DNA from: Gallionella sp.
GTDB lineage: Bacteria; Pseudomonadota; Gammaproteobacteria; Burkholderiales; Gallionellaceae
DNA: 43,148 nt
Direction of reading: 5' to 3'
Assembly (NCBI GenBank): GCA_022340615.1
Contig: JAJDNO010000048.1
Location: 1-43,148, forward strand
Below are positions 8,659 through 17,249 of the stretch, in pieces. The notes beneath the pieces were generated by a model. It was not told where the DNA came from, did no database searches, and saw only the letters and a list, made by a program, of their open reading frames with translations. A program made the translations under genes and the position numbers. The stretch's first letter is position 1. Each line of letters opens with the position of its first letter.

Positions 8659-10593
8659 CTAGTTTTCGCTGTCCAGAAAGCTCTTCAGCTTTTCGGAACG
8701 TGAAGGATGGCGTAGTTTGCGCAATGCCTTTGCTTCGATCTGGCGGATGCGCTCTCGGGTGACGTCGAATTGCTTGCCGACTTCCTCCAGTGTATGGTCT
8801 GTGTTCATTTCGATGCCGAAACGCATCCGCAACACCTTGGCTTCCCGCTGCGTCAGGCTGTCCAGGATATCCGAGGTTGCGCCACGCAGGCTGTCGTATA
8901 TCGCCGCATCGATCGGCACGGCGGTATGAGCATCCTCGATGAAATCACCCAGATGGGAATCGTCGTCGTCTCCCACCGGTGTTTCCATCGAAATCGGCTC
9001 TTTCGCAATCTTGAATATCTTGCGGATCTTGTCTTCAGGCATTTCCATCTTCTGCACCAGCGTCGCGACATCCGGTTCCTGCCCGGTCTCCTGCATGATC
9101 TGCCGCGAGATGCGGTTCATCTTGTTGATGGTTTCGATCATGTGCACCGGGATACGGATGGTGCGAGCCTGATCGGCGATGGAGCGGGTAATTGCCTGGC
9201 GTATCCACCAAGTGGCATAGGTGGAAAATTTGTAGCCGCGGCGGTATTCAAACTTGTCCACCGCTTTCATCAGGCCGATGTTGCCTTCCTGGATCAGGTC
9301 GAGGAATTGCAGACCGCGGTTGGTGTATTTTTTCGCGATCGAAATGACCAGGCGCAGGTTGGCCTCGATCATGTCGCGTTTGGCACGGCGTGCCTTGGCT
9401 TCGCCGTTGGTCATCTGCCGGTTGATTTCCTTCAGGTCGCGAATCGGAATGCCGACGCGCTGCTGCAATTCGAGCAGCTTATTCTGGTGCTCCAGGATGG
9501 AATGCCGGTAGCGTTCGATGGAATCGCTATAGGGCTTTTTCGTCTTCAGTTCGAAATCCAGCCATTGCATGTTGTCTTCATTACCGGGAAAGGTCTTGAT
9601 GAAATGCGCGCGCGGCATCTTGCCTTTGGTCACGCACATATCCTGGATGGCGCGCTCGCTGCGGCGCACCTCCTCCACCAGTCCGCGCATGGTATCGCAC
9701 AGCGCATCCACCTGTTTCGCGGTGAAACGGAACTTCATCAACTCGTCGGAGATGCTTGCCTGCAATTTGTCGTATTGCTTGCTCCGATAGCCGTACTTGA
9801 CGTAAGCCTTGCCCAGTTTGGTGAACAAACCCGCAATCAAGGTAAAACGCGCCAGCGCATCTTCCCTCAATTGGGCGAGGTTGGCAGCCGCTGCCGCGGC
9901 AGCGGCTTCCTCGTCCTCTTCTTCGTCGTCGCTGTCGCTGTCGGAAGCGCTGGTATCTTCAACCTCTTCTTCGCCGTTTTCGGAGATGACTGCTTCATCC
10001 TCAGCATCCACGAAACCGTCGATCAGTTCGTCGATGCGCATCTGGTTGGCCTCGATCTTGGCCGCTATTGCGAGGATTTCGGCAATGGTCGCCGGGCACG
10101 CCGAGATGGCCTGAATCATGTGCTTCAGGCCTTCCTCGATACGCTTGGCGATCTCGATTTCCTTTTCGCGGGTGAGCAAACCGACCGTGCCCATTTCCCG
10201 CATGTACATGCGCACCGGGTCGGTGGTGCGGCCGAATTCGGAGTCAACCGTGGAAAGCGCGGCTTCGGCTTCCTCCACGGCATCTTCATCGGCCACCGCC
10301 GGGGCAACATCCGTCATGATCAGCGTTTCGGCGTCCGGCGCGACATCGCAGACCGAGACACCCATTTCGTTGATCATGGTGACGATGCCTTCGATTTGCT
10401 CGACTTCGAGCATATCCGGCAGATGATCGTTGATTTCCGCGAAGGTCAGATAGCCGCGTTCCTTGCCCAGCACAATCAGAGCTTTCAGACGCGTGCGTCT
10501 GGCTTCGATATCCTGTATCTGCTCGATTACCGGCTGTGTGACTGTAACCGACTCTTTCTTAACCGGCTTTTTCTTGTCTTTAGCTTTTGCCAT
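8659..10593 (-). CDS. rpoD: RNA polymerase primary sigma factor RpoD (sigma-70)
   Basis: 644 aa, the housekeeping sigma factor. Region 1.1 is at about residues 20-95. A long acidic and Ala-rich non-conserved insert lies near 195-240 ([14 protein letters not shown]). Region 2 includes [20 protein letters not shown] and [15 protein letters not shown], the -10 recognition helix. Region 3 follows, and region 4 has the -35 recognition helix [24 protein letters not shown] lies two codons upstream, but ATG 10593 after AGGA is the better start. It is the last protein gene of the macromolecular synthesis operon, with 172 nt separating it from dnaG. Confidence 0.98.
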   Translation of the reverse strand: MAKAKDKKKPVKKESVTVTQPVIEQIQDIEARRTRLKALIVLGKERGYLTFAEINDHLPDMLEVEQIEGIVTMINEMGVSVCDVAPDAETLIMTDVAPAVADEDAVEEAEAALSTVDSEFGRTTDPVRMYMREMGTVGLLTREKEIEIAKRIEEGLKHMIQAISACPATIAEILAIAAKIEANQMRIDELIDGFVDAEDEAVISENGEEEVEDTSASDSDSDDEEEDEEAAAAAAAANLAQLREDALARFTLIAGLFTKLGKAYVKYGYRSKQYDKLQASISDELMKFRFTAKQVDALCDTMRGLVEEVRRSERAIQDMCVTKGKMPRAHFIKTFPGNEDNMQWLDFELKTKKPYSDSIERYRHSILEHQNKLLELQQRVGIPIRDLKEINRQMTNGEAKARRAKRDMIEANLRLVISIAKKYTNRGLQFLDLIQEGNIGLMKAVDKFEYRRGYKFSTYATWWIRQAITRSIADQARTIRIPVHMIETINKMNRISRQIMQETGQEPDVATLVQKMEMPEDKIRKIFKIAKEPISMETPVGDDDDSHLGDFIEDAHTAVPIDAAIYDSLRGATSDILDSLTQREAKVLRMRFGIEMNTDHTLEEVGKQFDVTRERIRQIEAKALRKLRHPSRSEKLKSFLDSEN

Positions 10594-10765
10594 GTTCAAA
10601 TTCCTGAAATTGCGTAATACCCGGCAGCATTCAAATGCGTTAGGGCCATTAATATCTTAATGCCGCAGAAAAGCGGCGGATTATACCTGATTGCCTCAAT
10701 TTTTCCTAACCGGGCTAGATGTTTAGCCTTGCCCAACCAACCGGCCGCCAGCCCGCGCCAGACAG

Positions 10766-12481
10766 TCAGATTCTTTGCTGCAAAAGCCGGTATTGCTCTC
10801 GTTCCGGGGCCGTCAGATTGGACAGCCCCTTAGCCTCCAGCAACTGGCGCTGCTGGCGGCGTTGCCCTTCGTTAAACCTTTCTATCAGACCGGAAAATTC
10901 TGCTGCCACATCAAAATTCTCGCCCCACAACAACATATCAGCCTCCGCTGCGGCCAGTATTTTCTCGTGGGCTGTTCCCTGAAAGAGTTGCGTGATCATC
11001 GGACCATTCAGCGTGTAATCAGTTTCGCGCAAAACCATCATCACAGCCAGTACCGTTTCGGCATCCGCTCCCTGCCCATCCCACTGGTCCGGCATTTGCT
11101 GTCCCAGTTCCGGTTGCGCAATCAGGCATTGCAACAGCAGGCGGTATGCCGAAGGCGGGCTGCGGCCGGCCCGCTGAAACGTTATGCGAGGCCCTTTCGC
11201 CACCGGCTTGATTTCATACAGTGCTTCCAGTTCGGCCTGGCTGACGCCTGCCAGTGCGGCTACTTCCTTGCGCAGCAGCAGCGCGGTGGCCGGCGCGGTG
11301 ATCGCGGTCAGCAGCGGTCTGGCGCGCTGCAAAAACTGGTTGCGCCCTTCCTGAGTGCCCAGATCCAGCCCCTTGCCGACCTCGCGCAACAGGTAGGATG
11401 ACAACGGCATGGCGTCCCGAATACGCTGTTCAAAAGTTTCCTTGCCAAATTCCCGAATGAAGCTGTCAGGGTCGTGCTCGACCGGCAAAAACAGGAAGCT
11501 GATGCGCTTGCCGTCCTGCAAATGGGGCAGTGCGTTCTCCATCGCACGCCATGCCGCGCGCTGGCCTGCCGAATCGCCGTCGAAACAGAATACGATGTGC
11601 TCGGAGAGGCGCAATAATTTCTGCACGTGGTAAGGAGTGGTCGCTGTACCCAGGGTTGCCACTGCATACTCCACGCCGTGTTGCGCCAGCGCCACCACAT
11701 CCATGTAACCTTCCACCACCAGCACCTGCTGGCCGGCGCGTATTGCTTTTTGCGCCTGGTACAGTCCGTACAGTTCGCGCCCCTTCTCAAATAGTGGCGT
11801 TTCCGGAGAATTCAAGTACTTGGGCTCACCCTTGTCCAGTATCCGCCCGCCGAAACCGATCACCTGAGCGCGTACATTGACGATCGGGAACATGATGCGA
11901 TCGCGAAACCGGTCGTAGCGCTTCCCTTCTTCGCTGATGATCACGAGGCCGGTTTCGGCCAGCATTTCATCCTGGTAATCGGGAAATGCGGCGGCTAGAT
12001 TCTGCCAGCCTTCCGGCGCATAGCCGATGCCGAATCTGGCCGCGATTTCGCCGCTGAGTCCGCGCTGTTTGAGGTAGTCAATCGCATGCTGCGAAAGTTT
12101 CAGTTGCTCGCGATAATAGCGCGTGGCGGTCTGCATCACCTCATAAAGGTCCGGCGCGACTTTCTGGTATGCCTCGCCCGGCGCCTGCCGCTCATGCGGG
12201 ACTTCCATGCCCGCATTGCGCGCCAGTTCCTCGACCGCATCGACAAAGCCTAGCCCAGCATGCTCCATCACGAAACCGATCGCGGTTCCGTGCGCGCCGC
12301 AGCCAAAGCAATGATAGAACTGCTTGGTCTGGCTGACGGTGAATGAAGGGGATTTTTCGTTGTGGAAAGGACAGCAGGCAACGAAATTCGCACCTGCCTT
12401 CTTGAGCGGGACATAGCGCTCGACTACGTCGACGATATCGAGGCGATTAAGCAGATCCTGAATGAAATTTTTTGGAATCAC
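10766..12481 (-). CDS. dnaG: DNA primase DnaG
   Basis: 571 aa with a GTG start (MIPKNFIQDLLNRLDIVDVV is the family's usual opening). The order is an N-terminal CHC2 zinc-binding domain (CCPFHNEKSPSF and YHCFGCG), the primase core, a Toprim domain (LVVEGYMDVVALAQHG, with acidic metal ligands in FCFDGDSAGQRA), and a C-terminal helicase-interaction region. It makes RNA primers for Okazaki fragments and is recruited by DnaB. It sits between yqeY and rpoD in the conserved operon. Confidence 0.97.
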   Translation of the reverse strand: MIPKNFIQDLLNRLDIVDVVERYVPLKKAGANFVACCPFHNEKSPSFTVSQTKQFYHCFGCGAHGTAIGFVMEHAGLGFVDAVEELARNAGMEVPHERQAPGEAYQKVAPDLYEVMQTATRYYREQLKLSQHAIDYLKQRGLSGEIAARFGIGYAPEGWQNLAAAFPDYQDEMLAETGLVIISEEGKRYDRFRDRIMFPIVNVRAQVIGFGGRILDKGEPKYLNSPETPLFEKGRELYGLYQAQKAIRAGQQVLVVEGYMDVVALAQHGVEYAVATLGTATTPYHVQKLLRLSEHIVFCFDGDSAGQRAAWRAMENALPHLQDGKRISFLFLPVEHDPDSFIREFGKETFEQRIRDAMPLSSYLLREVGKGLDLGTQEGRNQFLQRARPLLTAITAPATALLLRKEVAALAGVSQAELEALYEIKPVAKGPRITFQRAGRSPPSAYRLLLQCLIAQPELGQQMPDQWDGQGADAETVLAVMMVLRETDYTLNGPMITQLFQGTAHEKILAAAEADMLLWGENFDVAAEFSGLIERFNEGQRRQQRQLLEAKGLSNLTAPEREQYRLLQQRI

Positions 12482-12583
12482 GCCAGCACCGTCCTCACAT
12501 CAAGTTCGATACATCCCGCGCTTCGCAATCCGTAAAGGCGGTCTCGCTCAGCGCGGTTTAGCCCGGGACTGCCCGGATCGGGA

Positions 12584-13030
12584 TTACCTCGATAATTGCG
12601 CCTTGATCATCGCGGAGACCCTGCCCATGTCTGCGCGTCCTGCCAGCTTCGGCTTGAGCACACCCATGACCTTGCCCATGTCCTGCGGGCTGGCCGCGGC
12701 AGTCGCCGCAATCGCGTCGTCAACAGCCTTTCCGATTTCGGCGTCGCTGAGCTGTTGCGGCATGTAGGCGGCCAGCACGCTCATCTCGAACTTTTCGACA
12801 TCCGCCAAGTCCTGGCGGCCCGCCGCCTCATACTGACTGATCGAATCGCGCCGCTGCTTGTTCATCTTTTCGATGATTGCAACCACGTCGGCATCCGTCA
12901 ACTCGACGCGCTCATCCACCTCGCGCTGCTTCATCGCGGCAAGCAGCAGGCGAATCGCACCGAGGCGCGCCGCATCCTTGGCGCGCATCGCGGATTTCAT
13001 GTCTTCAGTGATTTGCTGCTTGAGACTCAT
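12584..13030 (-). CDS. yqeY: GatB/YqeY domain protein
   Basis: 148 aa. The frame continues upstream to 13075, but ATG 13030 (MSLKQQITEDMKSAMRAKD) is the family's normal N-terminus. It carries the YqeY pattern: helical N-half with RLGAIRLLLAAMKQREVDER, then the C-terminal tail-like domain related to GatB (AAYMPQQLSDAEI, AASPQDMGKVMGVLKPKLAG). YqeY proteins resemble the tRNA-binding tail of GatB; their exact role is unsettled. Its place between rpsU and dnaG is common in proteobacteria. Confidence 0.92.
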   Translation of the reverse strand: MSLKQQITEDMKSAMRAKDAARLGAIRLLLAAMKQREVDERVELTDADVVAIIEKMNKQRRDSISQYEAAGRQDLADVEKFEMSVLAAYMPQQLSDAEIGKAVDDAIAATAAASPQDMGKVMGVLKPKLAGRADMGRVSAMIKAQLSR

Positions 13031-13074
13031 ATCGAGACCAGCCGCTGCGCCCGGAACGGGCGCGCCAACCGGCA

Positions 13075-13287
13075 TTAATAGAGTTTGGGAGGGAGAACCT
13101 GGCTCATCAGGCGTTTGTAATGACGCTTCACGGCGGCTGCCAGCTTGCGCTTGCGCTCTGCAGTCGGCTTTTCGTAAAACTCGCGGGCGCGCAAATCGGT
13201 CAGCAGGCCGGTCTTCTCGACCGAGCGCTTGAAACGACGCATCGCAACTTCAAACGGTTCATTTTCTTTAACACGTACTGTTGTCAT
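13075..13287 (-). CDS. rpsU: 30S ribosomal protein bS21
   Basis: 70 aa, Arg/Lys-rich, beginning [20 protein letters not shown] and ending LPPKLY, a typical bS21. The open frame begins at 13341, but ATG 13287 after AGAAGG is the true start. It is first in the rpsU-yqeY-dnaG-rpoD unit, behind the promoter noted separately. Confidence 0.97.
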   Translation of the reverse strand: MTTVRVKENEPFEVAMRRFKRSVEKTGLLTDLRAREFYEKPTAERKRKLAAAVKRHYKRLMSQVLPPKLY

Positions 13288-13322
13288 GGACAGAAACCTT
13301 CTACAAAAAAATCGAGGGCGTA

Positions 13323-13351
13323 ATTCTATCAAAAGCCCCATGCACCCACAA
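13323..13351 (-). promoter_or_regulatory. Predicted sigma-70 promoter of the rpsU operon
   Basis: On the minus strand TTGTGG (13346-13351) and TAGAAT (13323-13328) are separated by 17 nt. The predicted start of transcription lies about 30 nt before the rpsU ATG. This is pattern recognition only. Confidence 0.55.
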
Positions 13352-13358
13352 CCCGTAT

Positions 13359-14588
13359 TTACTGCACCGTGATACGGGCAAATTTCCGTTTACCGACCTG
13401 TGCCACGACGATTTTCCCGGCCTCGATCAGCACGCCCTTGTCGTTGACGCGCTCTCCGTCCAGTTTGACCGCGCCCTGCTGGATCATGCGCATCGCTTCG
13501 GAAGTCCCTCCCACCAGGCCGGCCTGCTTGAGCAGCTGCGGCACGGCTATGCTGCCACCGGGAGCGGAAACGCTGATTTCCGGCATGTCTTCCGGCAACA
13601 CGCCCTGGCGGAACCGCGCTTCGAATTCCGCCAGGGCGGCCTCCGCAGCCTGCCTGCTGTGGAAACGCGCCACGATTTCCTGCGCCAGCATCACCTTGAT
13701 ATCGCGCGGATTGCGTCCCGCGGAAACTTCGTCGCGCCAGCCGGCGATTTCGTCGAGACTGCGGAACGAAAGCAGTTCCAGATAACGCCACATCAGGGTG
13801 TCGGAAATCGACATCAGCTTGCCGAACATATCCTGAGGCACATCGGTGATGCCGATGTAATTGCCCATTGATTTGGACATTTTGTTCACGCCGTCCAGAC
13901 CTTCCAGCAATGGCATGGTGAGCACACACTGCGAAGGCTGGCCATAGTGCTTTTGCAGCTCGCGCCCCATCAGCAGATTGAACTTCTGGTCCGTTCCGCC
14001 CAGTTCGATGTCCGCCTTGAGCGCCACAGAGTCGTAGCCCTGCACCAGCGGATAGATGAATTCGTGGATCGCAATCGGCTGATTGCCCTTGTAGCGCTTT
14101 GAAAAATCATCGCGCTCAAGCATCTGCGCGACGGTATGCGTGGCCGCCAGCTTGATCAGATCGACCGCGCTGAATTTGTCCATCCAGGCCGAGTTGAAAA
14201 CGATCTCGGTTTTTTCCGGGTCCAGCACCTTGAATACCTGGTCGCGGTAAGACTGGGCATTCTCCATCACCTGCTCGCGCGACAGGGGTGGGCGGGTGGT
14301 ATTTTTACCGCTCGGGTCGCCGATCATTCCGGTGAAATCGCCGATCAGGAACAGGCCATGATGGCCCAGATCCTGCAGCTGACGCATCTTGTTCAACAGG
14401 ACGGTGTGGCCGAGATGCAGATCCGGTGCGGTCGGATCGAAGCCAGCCTTGACACGCAACGGACGCCCCTGGGCGAGCTTCTGCTTCAGTTCGTCCTCAA
14501 GCAGCAGCTCGTGGGCACCACGCCTGATTTGCGCCAGTGCGAGCGAAGTCTCGTTCGGATTCATTTCTGTTTTTTTCGTTTCACTCAT
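13359..14588 (-). CDS. tyrS: Tyrosyl-tRNA synthetase
   Basis: 409 aa class I aminoacyl-tRNA synthetase. The HIGH-type signature is HLGHT (in [18 protein letters not shown]) and the KMSKS loop is present as such ([13 protein letters not shown]). A C-terminal S4 RNA-binding domain follows (about residues 340-405, [12 protein letters not shown]). A TTG two codons upstream is an alternative start, but ATG 14588 follows GAAG. It charges tRNA-Tyr. It is divergent from the M23 peptidase gene. Confidence 0.96.
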   Translation of the reverse strand: MSETKKTEMNPNETSLALAQIRRGAHELLLEDELKQKLAQGRPLRVKAGFDPTAPDLHLGHTVLLNKMRQLQDLGHHGLFLIGDFTGMIGDPSGKNTTRPPLSREQVMENAQSYRDQVFKVLDPEKTEIVFNSAWMDKFSAVDLIKLAATHTVAQMLERDDFSKRYKGNQPIAIHEFIYPLVQGYDSVALKADIELGGTDQKFNLLMGRELQKHYGQPSQCVLTMPLLEGLDGVNKMSKSMGNYIGITDVPQDMFGKLMSISDTLMWRYLELLSFRSLDEIAGWRDEVSAGRNPRDIKVMLAQEIVARFHSRQAAEAALAEFEARFRQGVLPEDMPEISVSAPGGSIAVPQLLKQAGLVGGTSEAMRMIQQGAVKLDGERVNDKGVLIEAGKIVVAQVGKRKFARITVQ

Positions 14589-14684
14589 AATCAATCTTCA
14601 AATCGCATTGTCGAAATGCGCTAACAGAGCGTTTCAATGCCCAAACCATTCATCGGTATGGCTTTGCCATCCATCAGCCCGGTT

Positions 14685-14712
14685 TTGAGGTGGCGCCCCT
14701 TTCTGTTAAAGT
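14685..14712 (+). promoter_or_regulatory. Predicted promoter of the M23 peptidase-anmK unit
   Basis: TTGAGG (14685-14690), a 16-nt spacer and TAAAGT (14707-14712) precede the peptidase ATG by about 64 nt. This is a moderate consensus match only. Confidence 0.4.
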
Positions 14713-14775
14713 TCGCTCGGTTCATCAACCCAACACGTTGCCGGAACTAAAGAAAAGCAACTCAGGAAGGCCCGA

Positions 14776-16086
14776 ATGTTAACCGAAAATACGTTCCCCC
14801 AAGGACGCAAAATATCAGAACACAAAAAAAAGCTGCGCTGGTTCGTCGCTTTGTCGGCACTGCCGTTGCTCGGGGTGGTCACCGCTTTCGGCCTGGTTCC
14901 GCAAAATGATTTTGATCTGGCAACAAACAAGGTTGACATCGAAAACGTTGCATTACCGGAAGTTCCCGTCGACAAAACGGTTGCCGACTATTGGCGCGAC
15001 GAACGCGTTCAGCGCGGCGATACCGTGGATGAATTGCTGCGCCGTCTGAGTGTCGACGACCCGGCTGCAAGCGAATACCTGCGCAAATCCGCTGACGCCG
15101 CATCCTTCCGGAATTTGCCTGTTGGAACCGGGGTGCAGGCCGAAATCACCGGCTCCGGTGAGTTGCTCTCGATGCGTTTTCTCGACAACGACGACGTGCA
15201 GACGACGATCAGCAAGCTGGGCGGCGGATTCCGCACCGCAACCCTGCCCGCGCAACTGGAAACCCGTTTATTGGTGCGCACCGGCGAAATCAAAACCAAC
15301 CTGTATGCCGCGACCGATGCAGCGGGGTTGCCTGATGCAGCGGCGAGCCAGTTGAGCGATCTTTTCAGCGGAGATATAGATTTCCATCATGATCTGCGCA
15401 AGGGTGACCGATTCACCGTTGTTTACGAAATGACCTACAGCAACGGCGCGCTGCTGCATATGGGCCGCATCCAGGCCGCCGAATTCGTCAATCAGGGCCA
15501 AACCTACCGCGCGTTGTATTTCCAGAAGGATGCACAGCAAGGCGATTATTTCACCCCGGAAGGCAAGAGCGTGCACAAGGCCTTCCTGCGCTCTCCGATC
15601 GCGTACACGCGGGTGAGCTCGAGTTTTTCCCTGTCTCGTTTTCATCCAATACTTAAACGGTGGCGTTCCCACAAGGGCACCGATTTTGCCGCGCCGACCG
15701 GCACCAAAGTCAAGGTGACCGCTGACGGAATCGTCGCCGTAGTCGGCAGGAAGGGCGGATACGGCAATGTGATCATGGTCAATCACCAGGGGCGTTACAC
15801 GACGGTCTACGGACACTTGTCCCGCTTCGCGAAGGGCCTGCACAGAGGTCAGCACGTGGCGCAGGGCGAAGTGATCGGCTATGTCGGCATGACCGGACTG
15901 GCGACCGGGCCGCACCTGCATTATGAATTCAGGGTGAACGGCCAGCAGCGCGACCCGCTGCGTGTCGCGCTGCCCGATGCAAAGCCTGTCGACAGCGCGG
16001 ACCTCGCCACTTTTAAACCGGTGGAAGAAGAGCTGGTTTCGCGCCTGAACCTGCTGCGCAACACCAACCTCGCGCAGCTCGACTAG
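14776..16086 (+). CDS. M23-family murein DD-endopeptidase (MepM/YebA-like)
   Basis: 436 aa. A membrane anchor or uncleaved signal at about residues 17-36 is followed by an OapA/LysM-like region (about 60-140), an M23 N-terminal domain, and a C-terminal LytM/M23 metallopeptidase domain (about 295-390). Zinc-ligand motifs are intact: HKGTDFAAP (His about 299, Asp about 303) and HLHYEF (second His about 382), with VYGHLSR between. It should cut peptide cross-links of peptidoglycan in the periplasm, as MepM does to allow wall growth. Eight nt separate it from anmK, tying cell-wall cutting to recycling. Confidence 0.9.
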   Translation: MLTENTFPQGRKISEHKKKLRWFVALSALPLLGVVTAFGLVPQNDFDLATNKVDIENVALPEVPVDKTVADYWRDERVQRGDTVDELLRRLSVDDPAASEYLRKSADAASFRNLPVGTGVQAEITGSGELLSMRFLDNDDVQTTISKLGGGFRTATLPAQLETRLLVRTGEIKTNLYAATDAAGLPDAAASQLSDLFSGDIDFHHDLRKGDRFTVVYEMTYSNGALLHMGRIQAAEFVNQGQTYRALYFQKDAQQGDYFTPEGKSVHKAFLRSPIAYTRVSSSFSLSRFHPILKRWRSHKGTDFAAPTGTKVKVTADGIVAVVGRKGGYGNVIMVNHQGRYTTVYGHLSRFAKGLHRGQHVAQGEVIGYVGMTGLATGPHLHYEFRVNGQQRDPLRVALPDAKPVDSADLATFKPVEEELVSRLNLLRNTNLAQLD

Positions 16087-16093
16087 CCTTCAA

Positions 16094-17209
16094 GTGCCGT
16101 CGCCTGAGCTCTATATCGGATTGATGTCCGGAACCAGCCTGGACGGTATCGACGCCGTGCTGGCGGATTTGAGCCAGTCCGGGCCGCAACTGTTGCTGGC
16201 CAGTCACTATCTTCCCTTCGACGACGCGCTGAAACAGGCACTGCTCGAACTTCACCATCCCAAGCAGGATGAACTGCACCAGGCACAATTGACCGGCAAC
16301 CAGCTGGCAAAAATGTATGCCGCGGCAGTTGCGCCCCTGCTCGAACAATCCGGTTTGCCGCGATCGGAAATCCATGCAATCGGCTGCCATGGCCAGACCA
16401 TACGCCATCGCCCCGAACACGGATATTCGCTGCAGATCGGCAACGCGGCGCTGCTCGCGGAATTGACCGGCATCGCCGTGGTCAGTGATTTTCGCAGCCG
16501 CGATATCGCGGCAGGCGGACAGGGTGCGCCGCTGGTTCCGGCGTTTCACGACCGGGTATTGCGCCATCCGGACTTCCATCGCGTCATCGTCAACATCGGC
16601 GGCATCAGCAACCTGACCGACCTTGCTCCCGGCAAAGCGGCTACCGGTTTCGACTGCGGCCCCGGCAACCTGCTGATGGACGCCTGGTGCAGCCGCCGTC
16701 TGGGCAGGCCATATGACGAAAACGGCGCATGGGCAGCTTCCGGCAACCTGTTGCCCGAGCTGCTGGAACGATTGCTCGCCGATCCCTACTTTGCGATGCC
16801 GCCGCCCAAAAGCAGCGGGCGCGACCTGTTCAACATCGCGTGGCTGGAAAGACAACTGCCAGTCGGCGAAAATGCGGCAAACGTGCAAGCCACACTGCTT
16901 GAACTGACTTGCCGCAGCATTGTGCAGGCCATCCTGGATCATTGTCAGGGTGCAACGGAAATTTACCTGTGCGGCGGCGGTGCGCACAATCGGACCCTGC
17001 GCGACCGTCTGGCTGCGTTGTTGCCCGCCAGCACCGTGAAGACGACCGAAGCCCTCGGCGTTGACGGTGATTTCCTGGAAGCAACGGCTTTTGCGTGGCT
17101 GGCGCAGCAAGCCCTGCACGGCAAACCGGCCAACCTGCCGCAAGTCACCGGCGCAAAACACCCGTGCATACTCGGCGCAATTTACCGCAACCAGCAGGAC
17201 GCCATCTGA
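16094..17209 (+). CDS. anmK: Anhydro-N-acetylmuramic acid kinase
   Basis: 371 aa with a GTG start. It contains the family hallmarks ELYIGLMSGTSLDGIDAVLA at the N-terminus, SDFRSRDIAAGGQGAPLVPA, and GGISNLT with FDCGPGNLLMD. AnmK phosphorylates and opens 1,6-anhydro-MurNAc released during murein turnover, giving MurNAc-6-phosphate for recycling. It follows the murein endopeptidase with almost no gap and is probably co-transcribed. Confidence 0.95.
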   Translation: MPSPELYIGLMSGTSLDGIDAVLADLSQSGPQLLLASHYLPFDDALKQALLELHHPKQDELHQAQLTGNQLAKMYAAAVAPLLEQSGLPRSEIHAIGCHGQTIRHRPEHGYSLQIGNAALLAELTGIAVVSDFRSRDIAAGGQGAPLVPAFHDRVLRHPDFHRVIVNIGGISNLTDLAPGKAATGFDCGPGNLLMDAWCSRRLGRPYDENGAWAASGNLLPELLERLLADPYFAMPPPKSSGRDLFNIAWLERQLPVGENAANVQATLLELTCRSIVQAILDHCQGATEIYLCGGGAHNRTLRDRLAALLPASTVKTTEALGVDGDFLEATAFAWLAQQALHGKPANLPQVTGAKHPCILGAIYRNQQDAI

Positions 17210-17249
17210 CCGCCATCGCGCCGTCCGCCGGGACTGGCCTGATGCCTAC

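Noticed and set aside
8770-10617. 615-codon open frame on the plus strand opposite rpoD
   Set aside because: It is an antisense shadow of rpoD; the product is His/Phe-rich with no family signature and no ribosome site, while rpoD is certain.
16013-17161. 382-codon minus-strand frame opposite anmK
   Set aside because: Shadow of anmK, Gln/Arg-rich, without recognisable domain.
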